Below, in pieces: positions 10,165 to 18,933 of a DNA stretch of 64,000 bases. The translations under genes and the position numbers were made by a program. The DNA lies in contig NZ_JMTZ01000009.1 in the NCBI RefSeq assembly GCF_000731095.1, forward strand, positions 1 to 64,000, read 5' to 3'. The notes beneath the pieces were generated by a model. It had not been told where the DNA came from. It searched no databases and was given only the letters and a program-made list of their open reading frames with translations. Source of the DNA: Lysobacter antibioticus (GTDB lineage: Bacteria > Pseudomonadota > Gammaproteobacteria > Xanthomonadales > Xanthomonadaceae). Every line of letters starts with the position of its first letter. Position 1 is the stretch's first letter.

Positions 10165-10710
10165 TCAGCCCGGCGCGTACATCACGTCCGAGCGCAGCGC
10201 GTACTTGACGCCTTCGAGCACCGCCGCGCCTTCGTGCCAGGTGTCGTGCACGAACAGCAGGCCGGCGCCGGTCTTCGGCACCACCTTGAACTGGCGGAAG
10301 TCGGTGTCGCCGCCGACGAACTCGTCGTTGAGATAGACCAGCAGGGTCAGCCTGCTCGACCGGCCGTCTTCGCTCCAGGGGCCGTCCTTGTGCATGCGGA
10401 AACGCTGGCCCGGCGAGTATTTGTAGAAGCGCAGCGCCCGCGGTAGGCCGACCGCGCGTTCGCCGTCGAGTATGGGCAAATTAAGCGTGCACAAGCGCTG
10501 CCATAAGCGTTCGACCCAGGCCGGCGACTCGAACACCACGCGCTCGTTGTTGCGCACGTGCTGCAGGCTTTTCTGCTCGCCCGACGGGGTGCGCACGCCT
10601 GCGGACTCGAAGCCCTGGCCTTCGGCGAGTGCGACCAGTTGCTGGCACTCGGACGCAGTGAGCAAGCCTTCGATGCTGAAGACGCGGTCGTTGTGGAAGA
10701 TCGTCTGCAT
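10165..10710 (-). CDS. 2OG-Fe(II) oxygenase, prolyl 4-hydroxylase type
   Basis: Predicted non-haem iron hydroxylase of 181 residues that uses 2-oxoglutarate. The facial triad is visible as HKD in RFRMHKDGPWSED and the distal His in LFVHDTWHEGAAV, with the cosubstrate-binding Arg in KYALRSDVMY. LTLLVYLNDEFVGGDTDF is typical of the P4Hc family. The substrate cannot be told from the sequence. It is separated from the following lyase gene by 117 bases with a strong hairpin. Confidence 0.85.
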   Translation of the reverse strand: MQTIFHNDRVFSIEGLLTASECQQLVALAEGQGFESAGVRTPSGEQKSLQHVRNNERVVFESPAWVERLWQRLCTLNLPILDGERAVGLPRALRFYKYSPGQRFRMHKDGPWSEDGRSSRLTLLVYLNDEFVGGDTDFRQFKVVPKTGAGLLFVHDTWHEGAAVLEGVKYALRSDVMYAPG

Positions 10711-10783
10711 CCTGGGCTCCTGCCGGGGAAGAACGATGCGGTGAGTGATTCGGTGCTTGGGGCCGAGCGGCCCTTCACCCCAA

Positions 10784-10809
10784 CCCCTCTCCCGCTGGCG
10801 GGAGAGGGG
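10784..10809. terminator. Strong GC hairpin between lyase and oxygenase genes
   Basis: CCCCTCTCCCGC and GCGGGAGAGGGG form a perfect 12-bp stem with a 2-base loop. The side towards the lyase gene has only CTTTG, so it is a weak intrinsic terminator at best. It may instead be a dispersed repeat that stops or protects the 3' end of the lyase transcript. Confidence 0.5.
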
Positions 10810-10827
10810 CTTTGACGCACGTGCCGC

Positions 10828-12726
10828 TTAGCTTTGCACCGCAGCGCGCGCCGCGGCGATCAGGGTGCCTTCGTGGACCAGTTGCACGGCGGTGGCGACT
10901 TCGCCGTCGAGCGCGCGGTCGCGGTCGAGGAAGGCGATGGCTTCGCGCAGTTTGGCGTGCGCCGCGGCGACCGCCTTGCCCGGACGGAACTCCTCGGCCG
11001 CGGCCAGTTCGGCGCGCAGGCCTTCGACCTCGGCGAGAAAGCCGGCGTGATCGGCACTGTCGCCGACCGGACCACCCGAGACCTTGCTCGCGAGCGTCTT
11101 GGCGTCGGCGCGGTCGGCCAGGTCGCGGGCGGCGTTGATCATGTCGCGTCGCAGGTCCAGCGCCTGGGCGGCGGTGTACAACTCCAACGCGAGCACCTTG
11201 CCGAGGTCTTCGGTCATCGACAGCACGTGACGGGCTTCGTTGGCGCCCATCGAAACGTGGTCTTCGGCGTTGGCGCTGGTCGGGATCGAATACACCGAGG
11301 CCGGATGCGCACGGCTGGCGAGATCGTTGACGATGGCCGCGGCGGTGTACTGCACGATCATGTGGCCGGATTCGGTCGCGTCCTCGTTGCCGATCAAAAA
11401 GCCCGGCAGGCCGTCGTTGGTGGCCGGGTCGACCAGCTTGTTGAGGCGGCGCTCGGAAATGCTGGCGAGCACCGGGATCGCGGCCTTGACGTAGCTCATC
11501 ACCAGGGCCAGCGGCATGCCGTGGAAATGGCCGGCCGAGATCACCTGCTGCTCGACGTGCTCGGCCTGCGCATCCGGGAACACGATCGGATTATCGGTCA
11601 GCGAATTGAGCTCGACTTCGAGCACGCGCGCGGCCTGGGCGATGGCGTCGCGCACCGCGCCGTGCACCTGCGGGATGCAGCGCAGCGAATAGCTGTCCTG
11701 CGGCTGGTGCTTCTTGCCGCCGCGGAACGGGCGGAAGCGGGTGTAGAACTTCTCGCGGCCGTGGCGCTGGCTGAAAGGCACCCAGTCCCAGCCGATGTCG
11801 AAGCTGAGCTGCTGCGCCTGTTCGGTGTCCCAGCTCTGCGGCAGCCAGGGGCGGAAGCGCGGCACCAGGTGATAGGGAATGTCGGCGAGGGTCGAGCCTT
11901 CGAGCAAGCGGCGCAGGTTCGCGGCCACTTCGACCTGGCCCGGGTGTGGACGCAGGTCGTGCACTTCCTCGGCGAAGGCGCCGAGGCGGCCGGCGAAGGC
12001 GTCGATGGTCATCGCCGCGGCGAGGTCGGCGGTGTCGAGCAAGTCTTCGAGGCGGGCCAGCGCGAGCACGCCGCAGGCGAGCATCTGCGCGGTGCCGTTG
12101 TTGAGCGCCAGGCCTTCCTTGTAGGACAGCTTGACCGGGGTCAGGCCGGCGAGCTGCAGCGCTTCCGCGCCCGGCATGCGCCTGCCGTCGTAAAAGGCTT
12201 CGCCGCCGCCGAGCAACACGATGGCCAGGTGCGACAACGGCGCCAGATCGCCGCTGGCGCCGACCGAGCCGAGCTGCGGCACCACCGGCACGATGCCGGC
12301 GTTGAGCATCGCCGCGAGCGCCTGCAGGGTCTGCACGCGGATGCCGGAGTGGCCGCGCATCAGGGTGTTGATGCGGATGCATAGCATCGCGCGCACGATC
12401 TCCGGCGCGAACGGATCGCCGACGCAGACCGCATGGGTGACGATCAGGTTGCGCTGCAGTTCTTCGTGCAGGGTCTCTTGATTGCGCTTGGCGCCCGGCA
12501 ACTGATCGCGCAGGTGGTGCGCGCCGAGCAGGCGGTCGGCATTGCTGCCGAAACCGGTGGAAACGCCGTAGATCGGTTCTTCGCGGCGCACCTGTTCGGC
12601 CAGGAAGTCGGCCGCGCGGGCCACCGCGGGCAACTGCGCCGCGGCCAGTTCGACCTGGGCGCCGTAAGCCACGGCCACGAGTTGCGAACGCGTCAGCGAA
12701 CGGCCATCGAGTTGGATCTTGTTCAA
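10828..12726 (-). CDS. Histidine ammonia-lyase-family protein with internal insertion
   Basis: Aromatic amino acid lyase family. The self-forming MIO cofactor tripeptide Ala-Ser-Gly lies at 157-159 in GSVGASGDLAPLSH. YGVSTGFGS, LALNNGTAQM, QDSYSLRCIPQVHG and NSLTDNPIVF are also present. The protein has 632 residues against about 510 for HutH. About 60 of the extra residues lie between positions 281 and 341 (a Trp- and Arg-rich segment with RPWLPQSW and DIGWDWVPFSQ), and the C-terminal helical part is also extended. No hutU, hutI or hutG is nearby. Histidine deamination is likely but unproven, and a related aromatic substrate is possible. Confidence 0.8.
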   Translation of the reverse strand: MNKIQLDGRSLTRSQLVAVAYGAQVELAAAQLPAVARAADFLAEQVRREEPIYGVSTGFGSNADRLLGAHHLRDQLPGAKRNQETLHEELQRNLIVTHAVCVGDPFAPEIVRAMLCIRINTLMRGHSGIRVQTLQALAAMLNAGIVPVVPQLGSVGASGDLAPLSHLAIVLLGGGEAFYDGRRMPGAEALQLAGLTPVKLSYKEGLALNNGTAQMLACGVLALARLEDLLDTADLAAAMTIDAFAGRLGAFAEEVHDLRPHPGQVEVAANLRRLLEGSTLADIPYHLVPRFRPWLPQSWDTEQAQQLSFDIGWDWVPFSQRHGREKFYTRFRPFRGGKKHQPQDSYSLRCIPQVHGAVRDAIAQAARVLEVELNSLTDNPIVFPDAQAEHVEQQVISAGHFHGMPLALVMSYVKAAIPVLASISERRLNKLVDPATNDGLPGFLIGNEDATESGHMIVQYTAAAIVNDLASRAHPASVYSIPTSANAEDHVSMGANEARHVLSMTEDLGKVLALELYTAAQALDLRRDMINAARDLADRADAKTLASKVSGGPVGDSADHAGFLAEVEGLRAELAAAEEFRPGKAVAAAHAKLREAIAFLDRDRALDGEVATAVQLVHEGTLIAAARAAVQS

Positions 12727-13032
12727 GTTGTAACCTCGCCTCGCACCCTGGCGATCATCTGAACGGCCGCGCTTACGCCGCGAACGGCGCAGCCCGGCCG
12801 AGCGTACTCGGGAGTCGGTGCGTCAATGAAACGATGGGAACCGCGGCGGCGTCATTGCGCCGCGGCATGGAGTCGGCCCGCATCCGCGCCGGATCGCGAT
12901 CCGGTGCGGGACGAACCAGGGAATCGGCCGCGCACGCGAACCCACGCGCCCGCCGCCGCAGACCCGCCGCACAGACGGCCGGCATGCGGATCGCGAGATC
13001 CGCCACGCCGGCACGGCCTGCACGGGCCGGGA
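12727..13032. other. Gap between lyase gene and hisS
   Basis: I see no gene in these 306 bases. They hold the promoter of the lyase gene and the 3' end of hisS. A perfect 8-bp stem, CCGCGGCG with CGCCGCGG (12841-12865), could be a weak terminator, but no T-tract follows it. Confidence 0.5.
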
Positions 13033-14430
13033 TCACTTCATGACCCGCGACTGCTCCAGTTCGACCCGCAGTGTGCGCGCCAGCTCGGCGCGCGACACCT
13101 CGAACTGGTCTTCGCGGCGCAGGTCCTTGACCGTGGCCGTGCCTTTGGCGATTTCGTCCTCGCCCAGCACCACCACGAAACGGATGCCGGCGCGGTCGGC
13201 GTACTTGAACTGCTTGCCGAGCTTGGAGGTCTCCATGACCACTTCGGTGTTGAGGCCGCCGTGGCGCAACTCGTTGGCCACCGCCAGGCAATGCGGCAGG
13301 TGCGCATCGTCCATTTGCGTGACCAGTACCTGCACGCTGCTGTCGGCGGTGCTGACCAGGCCGGCTTCCTGCAACTGCCAGAACAAACGGGTCAGGCCGA
13401 TCGAAATGCCGACGCCGGGCAGCTTGGACTTGGTGTAGTGGCTGGCCAGGTCCTCATAGCGCCCGCCCGAGCAGATCGAGCCGATCTGCGGAAAGTCGTC
13501 GAGCGTGGTCTCGTAGACGGTGCCGGTGTAGTAGTCCAGGCCGCGCGCGATCGAGAAATTGAGGGCGTAGTTCTTTTCCGGCACGCCCAGCGCGCGGATC
13601 AGTTCCAACACCTCGCGCAGCTCGGCCACGCCTTCGCGCAAGGCCTCGTTGCCCTCTCCCAGCGCGGCCAGCTTGGCCAGCGCGTCGGCGTGCGAGCTCG
13701 AACGCACCGCGACGAAGTCCAGGATGGTCGCGACCGCGTCCGCGGCCAGGCCGAACTCGGGCCCGGTCAAGGTCTCGCGCACATAGTCGGGGCCGCGCTT
13801 GTCGAGCTTGTCGACCTCGCGCAGCACCAGCGCCTGCAGCCCGCCGTCGGCGACGCCCTGGGCCTCGAAGAAGCCGCGCAGCAGCTTGCGGTTGTTGAGC
13901 TGGATCGTGAACGGACCGATGTCGAGCTCGGAGAACACCGCATAGATGGCCGCCGGCAGCTCGGCGTCGTAGCGCACGCTGAGGCTGTCTTTGCCGATCA
14001 CGTCGATATCGCACTGGTAGAACTCGCGGAAGCGGCCGCGCTGCTGGCGCTCGCCGCGGTACACGCGCTGCATCTGGTAGCGGCGGAACGGGAAGGCCAG
14101 CTCGTGCTCGTGCTCGGCCACATAGCGCGCCAGCGGCACGGTCAGGTCGAAGCGCAGGGCCATCTCCGGCACCCCGCGCTCGCCCGACTGCGCGCTTTTC
14201 TCCAGCGAGCCGGTGGACTGGGCGAAATAGACCTGGCGCTCGGTTTCGCCGCCTGACTTGGTCAGCAGCACCTCCGACAGCTCCATGACCGGGGTTTCCA
14301 CGGGCAGGAAGCCGAAGCGCTCGAAATTGCGCCGGATCGTGTCCAGCATGCGCTGGAAGGCGATCTGGTCGCGGGGCAGCAGCTCCATGACTCCCGGCGG
14401 GGTACGAGGCTTGATCAAGCGGAACTCCAA
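13033..14430 (-). CDS. hisS: HisS, histidyl-tRNA synthetase
   Basis: Charges tRNA-His with histidine. Class II synthetase of 465 residues: motif 1 region [16 protein letters not shown], motif 2 [24 protein letters not shown], the histidine-binding [14 protein letters not shown] and motif 3 [15 protein letters not shown], then an anticodon-binding domain ending in [11 protein letters not shown]. Starting at [19 protein letters not shown] gives the normal family N-terminus. It is not part of the his operon. Confidence 0.96.
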   Translation of the reverse strand: MEFRLIKPRTPPGVMELLPRDQIAFQRMLDTIRRNFERFGFLPVETPVMELSEVLLTKSGGETERQVYFAQSTGSLEKSAQSGERGVPEMALRFDLTVPLARYVAEHEHELAFPFRRYQMQRVYRGERQQRGRFREFYQCDIDVIGKDSLSVRYDAELPAAIYAVFSELDIGPFTIQLNNRKLLRGFFEAQGVADGGLQALVLREVDKLDKRGPDYVRETLTGPEFGLAADAVATILDFVAVRSSSHADALAKLAALGEGNEALREGVAELREVLELIRALGVPEKNYALNFSIARGLDYYTGTVYETTLDDFPQIGSICSGGRYEDLASHYTKSKLPGVGISIGLTRLFWQLQEAGLVSTADSSVQVLVTQMDDAHLPHCLAVANELRHGGLNTEVVMETSKLGKQFKYADRAGIRFVVVLGEDEIAKGTATVKDLRREDQFEVSRAELARTLRVELEQSRVMK

Positions 14431-14524
14431 TACGTCGGCCGCGCCGACAACGAGCTGTGGGGGTTGGAAAGCGCCACAGTTTAACGGCCGCCCCCGCTCC
14501 CTGCTCGTCCGATCAACAGACCCC

Positions 14525-14554
14525 TTGCGCCGGCCGGGGGTGAGTCGCTAGAAT
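14525..14554 (+). promoter_or_regulatory. Promoter of the tRNA-Pro gene
   Basis: TTGCGC at 14525-14530 and TAGAAT at 14549-14554 are spaced by 18 bases. TAGAAT ends 15 bases before the first base of the tRNA, as expected for a sigma-70 promoter with a short leader. Confidence 0.6.
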
Positions 14555-14569
14555 TTGCGGCTCAGCAGT

Positions 14570-14657
<88 letters not shown>

Positions 14658-14666
14658 TATCGACTA

Positions 14667-14689
14667 AGCCGGCCTTGCGCCGGCTTTTT
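14667..14689 (+). terminator. Terminator after tRNA-Pro
   Basis: AGCCGGC and GCCGGCT form a 7-bp stem around a 5-base loop, followed by TTTTT. It lies 20 bases after the tRNA. The same hairpin occurs after the second attachment repeat. Confidence 0.85.
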
Positions 14690-14712
14690 CGCGTCTGCAA
14701 AAAGTCTGCAAA

Positions 14713-14955
14713 TTATTCTCGGGGCGGCCGCCGACCAGGCTCCTTCTTGGGTCGGCTTCCAGCGCGGTTCTGATCGCGCCACTCGACGACTTCCCCGGCC
14801 TTCCAGGTCGCCGGCTTACGGGTCAGTCGGACCGGGAAGCCCGGCCGGCAGGCGATCGTCGCCAGGAAGTGCTCCGGGGTGATTCCCCAGAGCTCGCCGC
14901 ACTCGGTCGCGTTGAGCGCTAGTTCCTGCCACGGGATCTTGTCTGATATCGGCAT
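14713..14955 (-). CDS. Excisionase-like small DNA-binding protein
   Basis: An 80-residue basic protein starting MPISDKIPWQELALN. Its centre (NATECGELWGITPEHFLATI, then FPVRLTRKPATWKAGEVVEWRDQNR) has the winged-helix pattern of phage excisionases and AlpA-like regulators: a helix-turn-helix, a strand, then a Trp-containing wing. It lies next to the attachment repeat, where int/xis genes normally sit. The tail is rich in Lys, Arg and Pro. The family link is inferred from pattern. Confidence 0.6.
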   Translation of the reverse strand: MPISDKIPWQELALNATECGELWGITPEHFLATIACRPGFPVRLTRKPATWKAGEVVEWRDQNRAGSRPKKEPGRRPPRE

Positions 14956-15056
14956 GGTGCGAGGCTATGTCGCGACTGTCGCAAGAGCGGAGACTCAGCG
15001 CTGGCCGATGCCTGCCCGTCATTCCGTTTTCCCTTAGACCACAGGGAGGGATCGGC

Positions 15057-15272
15057 ATGAGATTTGAAATCTATCGTGAAGGTGGTGGTCTGCTCGGCAA
15101 CGCATTGGCCGGGCTCGGAACGAAGGGTCAGTACAGGTGGCGGCTTTGGTCCGACGGCAACAACAAGATCATCGCTTCAGGCGAGGATTATGTGAACAAA
15201 GCCGACTGTCAGCACGCCATCAACTTGGTCAAGGGGACCAATGCCCTTACGCCGGTCGTGGATAACTCATAG
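15057..15272 (+). CDS. DUF1508 (YegP-like) domain protein
   Basis: A 71-residue protein starting MRFEIYREGG after a strong ribosome site (AGGGAGGG, about 8 bases upstream). RWRLWSDGNNKIIASGEDYV followed by NKADCQHAINLVKG matches the DUF1508 repeat. YegP has two such repeats and this protein has one. Its function is unknown. Such genes are common on mobile elements. Confidence 0.7.
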   Translation: MRFEIYREGGGLLGNALAGLGTKGQYRWRLWSDGNNKIIASGEDYVNKADCQHAINLVKGTNALTPVVDNS

Positions 15273-15737
15273 CGCCCGAGGCCGATAGCGGAATCACGCT
15301 AACGCGCGCCCCCCCCCCGTTGAGGGTTGTGCCATGGCAGGAATTCCTGCTTCGAAGGTCCCGCTTGAGACCGCAGCTTCACCAACTCAAAGTTGAGTCA
15401 ATGCGCCGATAGCCGGGATTCCGGCTATCCCAACTACGGGGTAGCCCCGTGTTTGGGGCTGTTCCGATTTAGGAAGCAACCAAGTGTCGGTCACTTCTCC
15501 GGTTTCAAACCGGAGAAGTGAAGGCAGTTTCCCCTGAGGCGGCGCTAGCCAGTTCGGCGCGGGTGTGCCGGCCCAGCCGCTTAAGCCTGCGAGCGGCAGA
15601 GTCGAATGTAGCCCGCGATCCTTTGCCGGCTAGAAGGCCGCTTACCAAGTCGCAGATTCGGGCCGAAGCGTGCGTTCTACTGGTCGCCTTCCTCAAGGCG
15701 ACGTTCCCAATGGACGTACTAGAATATTGGATATGGC
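15273..15737. other. Non-coding stretch with a series of palindromes
   Basis: No convincing gene lies here. It contains a run of nine C residues near 15310 and then at least five separate perfect inverted repeats between 15337 and 15521, listed as one repeat feature. From 15522 to 15737 the sequence is featureless and leads into the HNH gene. Confidence 0.6.
15337..15521. repeat. Cluster of perfect palindromes / hairpins
   Basis: GCAGGAATTCCTGC (15337-15350), ACTCAAAGTTGAGT (15385-15398), GATAGCCGG/CCGGCTATC (15408-15429), overlapping ACGGGG/CCCCGT and AGCCCC/GGGGCT (about 15436-15462), and a 15-bp stem TCACTTCTCCGGTTT with a 1-base loop (15491-15521). The arms share no sequence with one another, so this is not one repeat copied several times. 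It could be a structured RNA, a set of protein sites or a replication or transfer origin. Confidence 0.8.
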
Positions 15738-16442
15738 ATGGGCCGTGACTGCGCGGCTTGGAACCGCAGCGAGATCCGAATACTACGTCGCTACTACCCA
15801 AGACACGGCGCGCGATTCGTTGCAGATCGCACTAGCCGCACGATCGCGTCAGTTCGTTGCAAGGCAAAGCGCTTAGGGATTGCTTTAGGTAGGCATCGGC
15901 GGGTTCCTTGGAGCCCCCAGGAAATCACGCAACTACGGGACTACTATCCAATAATGGAAACAGGCCTGCTAGCTAACTGGCTTGGGAGGTCGCGGTGCGC
16001 GGTTTTCAACAAAGCTACACAGCTGAAGCTTGATAAGTCTAGTGGTTTGGGCAGGAATAGTGGCCGCTTCCATTCGGGCATGAGGCTGACTTGGCCAGCT
16101 GGCTTAAATCGACGTCCTGGCGCTGCCATCGGTGCTGAGAAGTTCATGTCCAGTCGCGGTTATTTAATGCGAAAAATCACCTCTACCGGGAACGCGGTCC
16201 GCGATTGGCAGAAGGTCCATCGGCTTGTTTGGGAGGATGCCAATGGCCCAGTTCCTGATGGACACTTCGTCGTATTTCGAGATGGCGATAAGACTAACGT
16301 CAGTATCAAGAACCTCGTTCTTCTGCCGGCTGCAGATGCCGCGCGTCGAGCCAGTGAGTTGTACAGCTCATATCCAAAAGAAGTCCGGATGGCCATGCGA
16401 GCGCTTGGCAAGTTGAAGAAGGCAATCTCGGAGAAATCATGA
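15738..16442 (+). CDS. Phage-type HNH endonuclease with Myb/SANT-like repeats
   Basis: A 234-residue protein. The N-terminal third has two repeats of a Trp-containing three-helix pattern (WNRSEIRILRRYYPRHGARF and WSPQEITQLRDYYPIMETGL), which suggests DNA binding. The C-terminal part matches HNH_3: WQKVHRLVWEDANGPVPDGH, FRDGDKTNVSIKNLVLL. The His of HRLVWE and the Asn of KNLVLL supply the catalytic motif. It overlaps the next gene by ATGA, as homologous pairs do in Mu-like phages. The start is uncertain, and the GC is lower than in the core genes. Confidence 0.75.
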   Translation: MGRDCAAWNRSEIRILRRYYPRHGARFVADRTSRTIASVRCKAKRLGIALGRHRRVPWSPQEITQLRDYYPIMETGLLANWLGRSRCAVFNKATQLKLDKSSGLGRNSGRFHSGMRLTWPAGLNRRPGAAIGAEKFMSSRGYLMRKITSTGNAVRDWQKVHRLVWEDANGPVPDGHFVVFRDGDKTNVSIKNLVLLPAADAARRASELYSSYPKEVRMAMRALGKLKKAISEKS

Positions 16443-16744
16443 AGAACAAGATCGAAGACCTACGTAATCACTTGTTCGCGGTGATCGAAGGGTTGTCGGA
16501 CCCGGACAATCCGATGGAGATAGACCGCGCAATCGCAATTGCAAACGTCGCGCAGGTTCTCATCAACTCAGCGAAGGTCGAGGTCGAGTTCATGCGCGTG
16601 ACGGATAGCGTTCGTGGCTCTGGCTTCATTCCTTCCGACGCCGGAACGGCTACATGCCGGCCGGCAATTGACAGTAAGAGCGTCTCCTACGTCACCGCAG
16701 TTACGACGCCCAGCGCCACCGCGGCCGCCGGCAGCAAAGTTTGA
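16439..16744 (+). CDS. Small phage protein downstream of the HNH gene
   Basis: A 101-residue protein starting MKNKIEDLRNHLFAVIEGL. The pattern DNPMEIDRAIAIANVAQVLINSAKVEVEFM is typical of a small helical protein found after HNH genes in transposable phages, where it is thought to be regulatory. The last 40 residues are low in complexity (Ala, Thr, Ser). It ends 41 bases before a bidirectional terminator. Confidence 0.65.
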   Translation: MKNKIEDLRNHLFAVIEGLSDPDNPMEIDRAIAIANVAQVLINSAKVEVEFMRVTDSVRGSGFIPSDAGTATCRPAIDSKSVSYVTAVTTPSATAAAGSKV

Positions 16745-16785
16745 CGCCTCCGCCTATACGAACATTAGCGATAAGCCGCCCAACA

Positions 16786-16810
16786 AAAAGCCCCACAGTG
16801 CGGGGCTTTT
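16786..16810. terminator. Bidirectional terminator between convergent element genes
   Basis: AAAAGCCCC and GGGGCTTTT form a perfect 9-bp stem with a 7-base loop. A-rich and T-rich ends on both strands let it serve the plus-strand HNH unit and the minus-strand pair. Confidence 0.85.
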
Positions 16811-16813
16811 GCT

Positions 16814-17110
16814 TCAGTGTGGACAGCGGTCCATTTGCTTATGTGTTCCCGCTCGCTGAAATACCGCAACTGACCCTTCCATGATGAAGGTGGCTTGGTA
16901 ACGCTGCCCCTTGCCAGATTCAAGATCGATCTTGTATAGCTTCGGATCAAAACCATTCAATCCGTGAAATCGAAGTTTCTTTGCGGTCGGATTAGCCACC
17001 AACAACGCTAGTCTGTTTGCGAGATCCGCCAAGACATCTGGCGGAAGCTTCTTGACGTCATTGACGAACGAAACTTTATCGATGACGACCGCCGTGATCT
17101 TGAAGGTCAC
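16814..17110 (-). CDS. RelE/ParE-like small protein, possible toxin
   Basis: A 98-residue protein read from a GTG start that overlaps the preceding gene (GTGA). A short helical N-terminus (DVLADLANRLALLVANP) is followed by strands KKLRFHGLNG, LYKIDLESG, QRYQATFIME and VAVFQRAGTH, an order that resembles the RelE/ParE toxin fold. The match is by pattern only and no catalytic residue is clear. The upstream partner is larger than a normal antitoxin and lies first in the pair. Confidence 0.45.
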   Translation of the reverse strand: MTFKITAVVIDKVSFVNDVKKLPPDVLADLANRLALLVANPTAKKLRFHGLNGFDPKLYKIDLESGKGQRYQATFIMEGSVAVFQRAGTHKQMDRCPH

Positions 17111-17607
17111 AGGGCGGCAAGAAAGCGACTTATCTCCTCGGAAGTGCTAAGGCCATCCTTGGAGCCAGAGGGGTCGAGTTCTGCGTTGCGGTGCATCGCG
17201 GCCCATCGCATTTGCTCTGCTGCACTATAAAGATCGCACGCAGCATTCAGTGCATCACGATAGGCCCTTGCCACACCGTCAGATTCGCATAGATCACGAT
17301 CTTTCTTTGCCGCAACCAGCTTGGCCTCAAGCTCATCTCGAAGTGGTTCCAGCGCGCCTTGAAGCTGATCCAGGCCTTCGAAAAGCTTAGTTTCATCAAC
17401 CTGGCAGGGAAAGCTCTTGATTAGATCAATGAAGGAAGCCGCAAGTGCATAGTTTGAGCGCAGGCTATCGGTAATTTGCCTCAACGCATTGATCGTCTTC
17501 TTGATGCGCTTCAGCAGCTCCACATCGCGCGCAGCATCGTCTCGCCAAGCCGCGGCGAAGACGTACATATCCGCAAGAGCGCTTGCGTTGCTTTGTTGAA
17601 GTGACAT
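17107..17607 (-). CDS. Hypothetical helical protein coupled to the RelE-like gene
   Basis: A 166-residue, probably all-helical protein with heptad-like stretches (LLKRIKKTINALRQITDSL and LQGALEPLRDELEAKLVAAK). The ribosome site is strong (GGGGGGAGG, 6 bases before ATG). I do not recognise the family. Tight overlap with the next gene suggests that the two act together, for example as an antitoxin-like partner or a two-component defence unit. Confidence 0.6.
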   Translation of the reverse strand: MSLQQSNASALADMYVFAAAWRDDAARDVELLKRIKKTINALRQITDSLRSNYALAASFIDLIKSFPCQVDETKLFEGLDQLQGALEPLRDELEAKLVAAKKDRDLCESDGVARAYRDALNAACDLYSAAEQMRWAAMHRNAELDPSGSKDGLSTSEEISRFLAAL

Positions 17608-18839
17608 AGGACGCCTCCCCCCGGAGGTACTGCTTCGGCGCGAACAGTAGCAAAGCTAACGTATTGACGTGTGAAGCTTTTCCCGAAATTGGAACGTGCA
17701 TTCACCGGATGTTGTTGACACATTTTGACGCGGTTCGGTGCCGTTTCCGGCCACACCGAAATACTGTCAACTAAATCAATCACTTGCTGATGAAGCCAGC
17801 AACTACAGGATCGCCCACCGGCGTCGCCTACCTTCAGATCGCCCCGAGGCCCGCCGCGTGAACGGTCTTTCAAGGTAGCCGAAAGGCGCCCGCCGACCAC
17901 ATACGCCCGCCTCACCCCGCCCCCGGCGGTTTTTTTGCCGTGGGCGGCGCCCATTTAACGAATGCGGACACCGCCGCGGGCCGACACGGGGTCCTCGGCC
18001 AGTCAAGAAGCCTCAGCGGGTCCGCCCGCAAGGCTCCGGTGGATATTGCGACCAAAGAGGGCTCCATCTTGGGCCTTGGCCTCAAGGGCAATGGCGGGGC
18101 CGTATCGTCGGACCCAGCCGACCACGTAGTCGACACCCCGGCCGAAGGTCCTGATCCAGATGTGATGCCGGCCTACCCTTCCTTCCCGATGGCAGCCGAT
18201 TTGAGCCAGCCAGCCCTCGCGGGTTGCGAGGGGGCGACAGATGCTACCCGTTGGTCTGAGGCGCGGATCTCGACGTAGTCGTGGGTCGGGAAGTTGTTGC
18301 CGAAGTTGGGCCGCGCCCATTCGAAGCCAGCCGGCAGCGCCGGTAAGGACGCCAGATCGATCGTAGGGGGTAAGTTCCCGGGAACCCTGGGGCGGAAGTT
18401 CTGTGACCATGAGCCGCATTTTGTCCCCGGCTATCTCGCGGGGCGCGACCGGTCGTCACGGCTGCTGAATTGTTCAGTGCCGGGGGCTGGCGGGGCCTCG
18501 TTCCGTTGAGGCCCCCGTGCCGCGCGGTGGAACTACCTGGGGAGGGTCGCACGCTGCCAGCGGGGACAGATTGCCGCGGCGGCCTGGTCGGCGGCGTCGG
18601 CGCGCCCCCTATGCGCGGGTCGGGGAAGTCCTGGTGCTGGGGTCAGGCTGGTCCGCCGTACCGTCAGCCAGATTCGGCGCCCTCGGCCATTCGACGTCCG
18701 GGAAGCCCGCCTGCTGCGGCAGCACCCGGAGCGCGGCTCGGTACGTCGCCCAGGCTTCCCTATCCGCCTCGAGCAGCGGTGAATCATTGGCCTGCGTCCA
18801 ATCGGAAGAACGCAGCTGCGCGTCGAAAGCGGTTGTAAT
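17608..18839. other. Decayed 1.2-kb part of the island
   Basis: No intact gene is supported. The first 250 bases are AT-richer and hold the promoter of the minus-strand pair. The remainder is GC-rich, with frames that open and close. One broken gene (18009-18419) is listed separately. Confidence 0.55.
18009..18419 (-). pseudogene. Frameshifted phage-type gene remnant
   Basis: Two minus-strand frames each give protein-like text for part of the region. Upstream, one frame reads PPTIDLASLPALPAGFEWAR then PNFGNNFPTHDYVEIRASDQ. Downstream the neighbouring frame reads EGWLAQIGCHREGRVGRHH then VDYVVGWVRRYGPAIALEA. Joined, they would form one protein of about 130 residues. The switch lies between about 18190 and 18240. 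I do not know the function. Confidence 0.4.
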
Positions 18840-18899
<60 letters not shown>

Positions 18900-18910
18900 G
18901 TTTCTGACTA

Positions 18911-18933
18911 AGCCGGCCTTGCGCCGGCTTTTT
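18911..18933 (+). terminator. Duplicated tRNA terminator hairpin
   Basis: AGCCGGC and GCCGGCT with TTTTT, the same as the hairpin at 14667-14689. It probably is the original terminator of the tRNA before insertion. From here to 19227 (294 bases) I see no gene. Confidence 0.75.

Noticed and set aside
12773-13291. 172-codon ORF overlapping the end of hisS
   Set aside because: Most of it is antiphase to hisS, the composition is Arg/Ala-rich and it has no ribosome site or recognisable motif.
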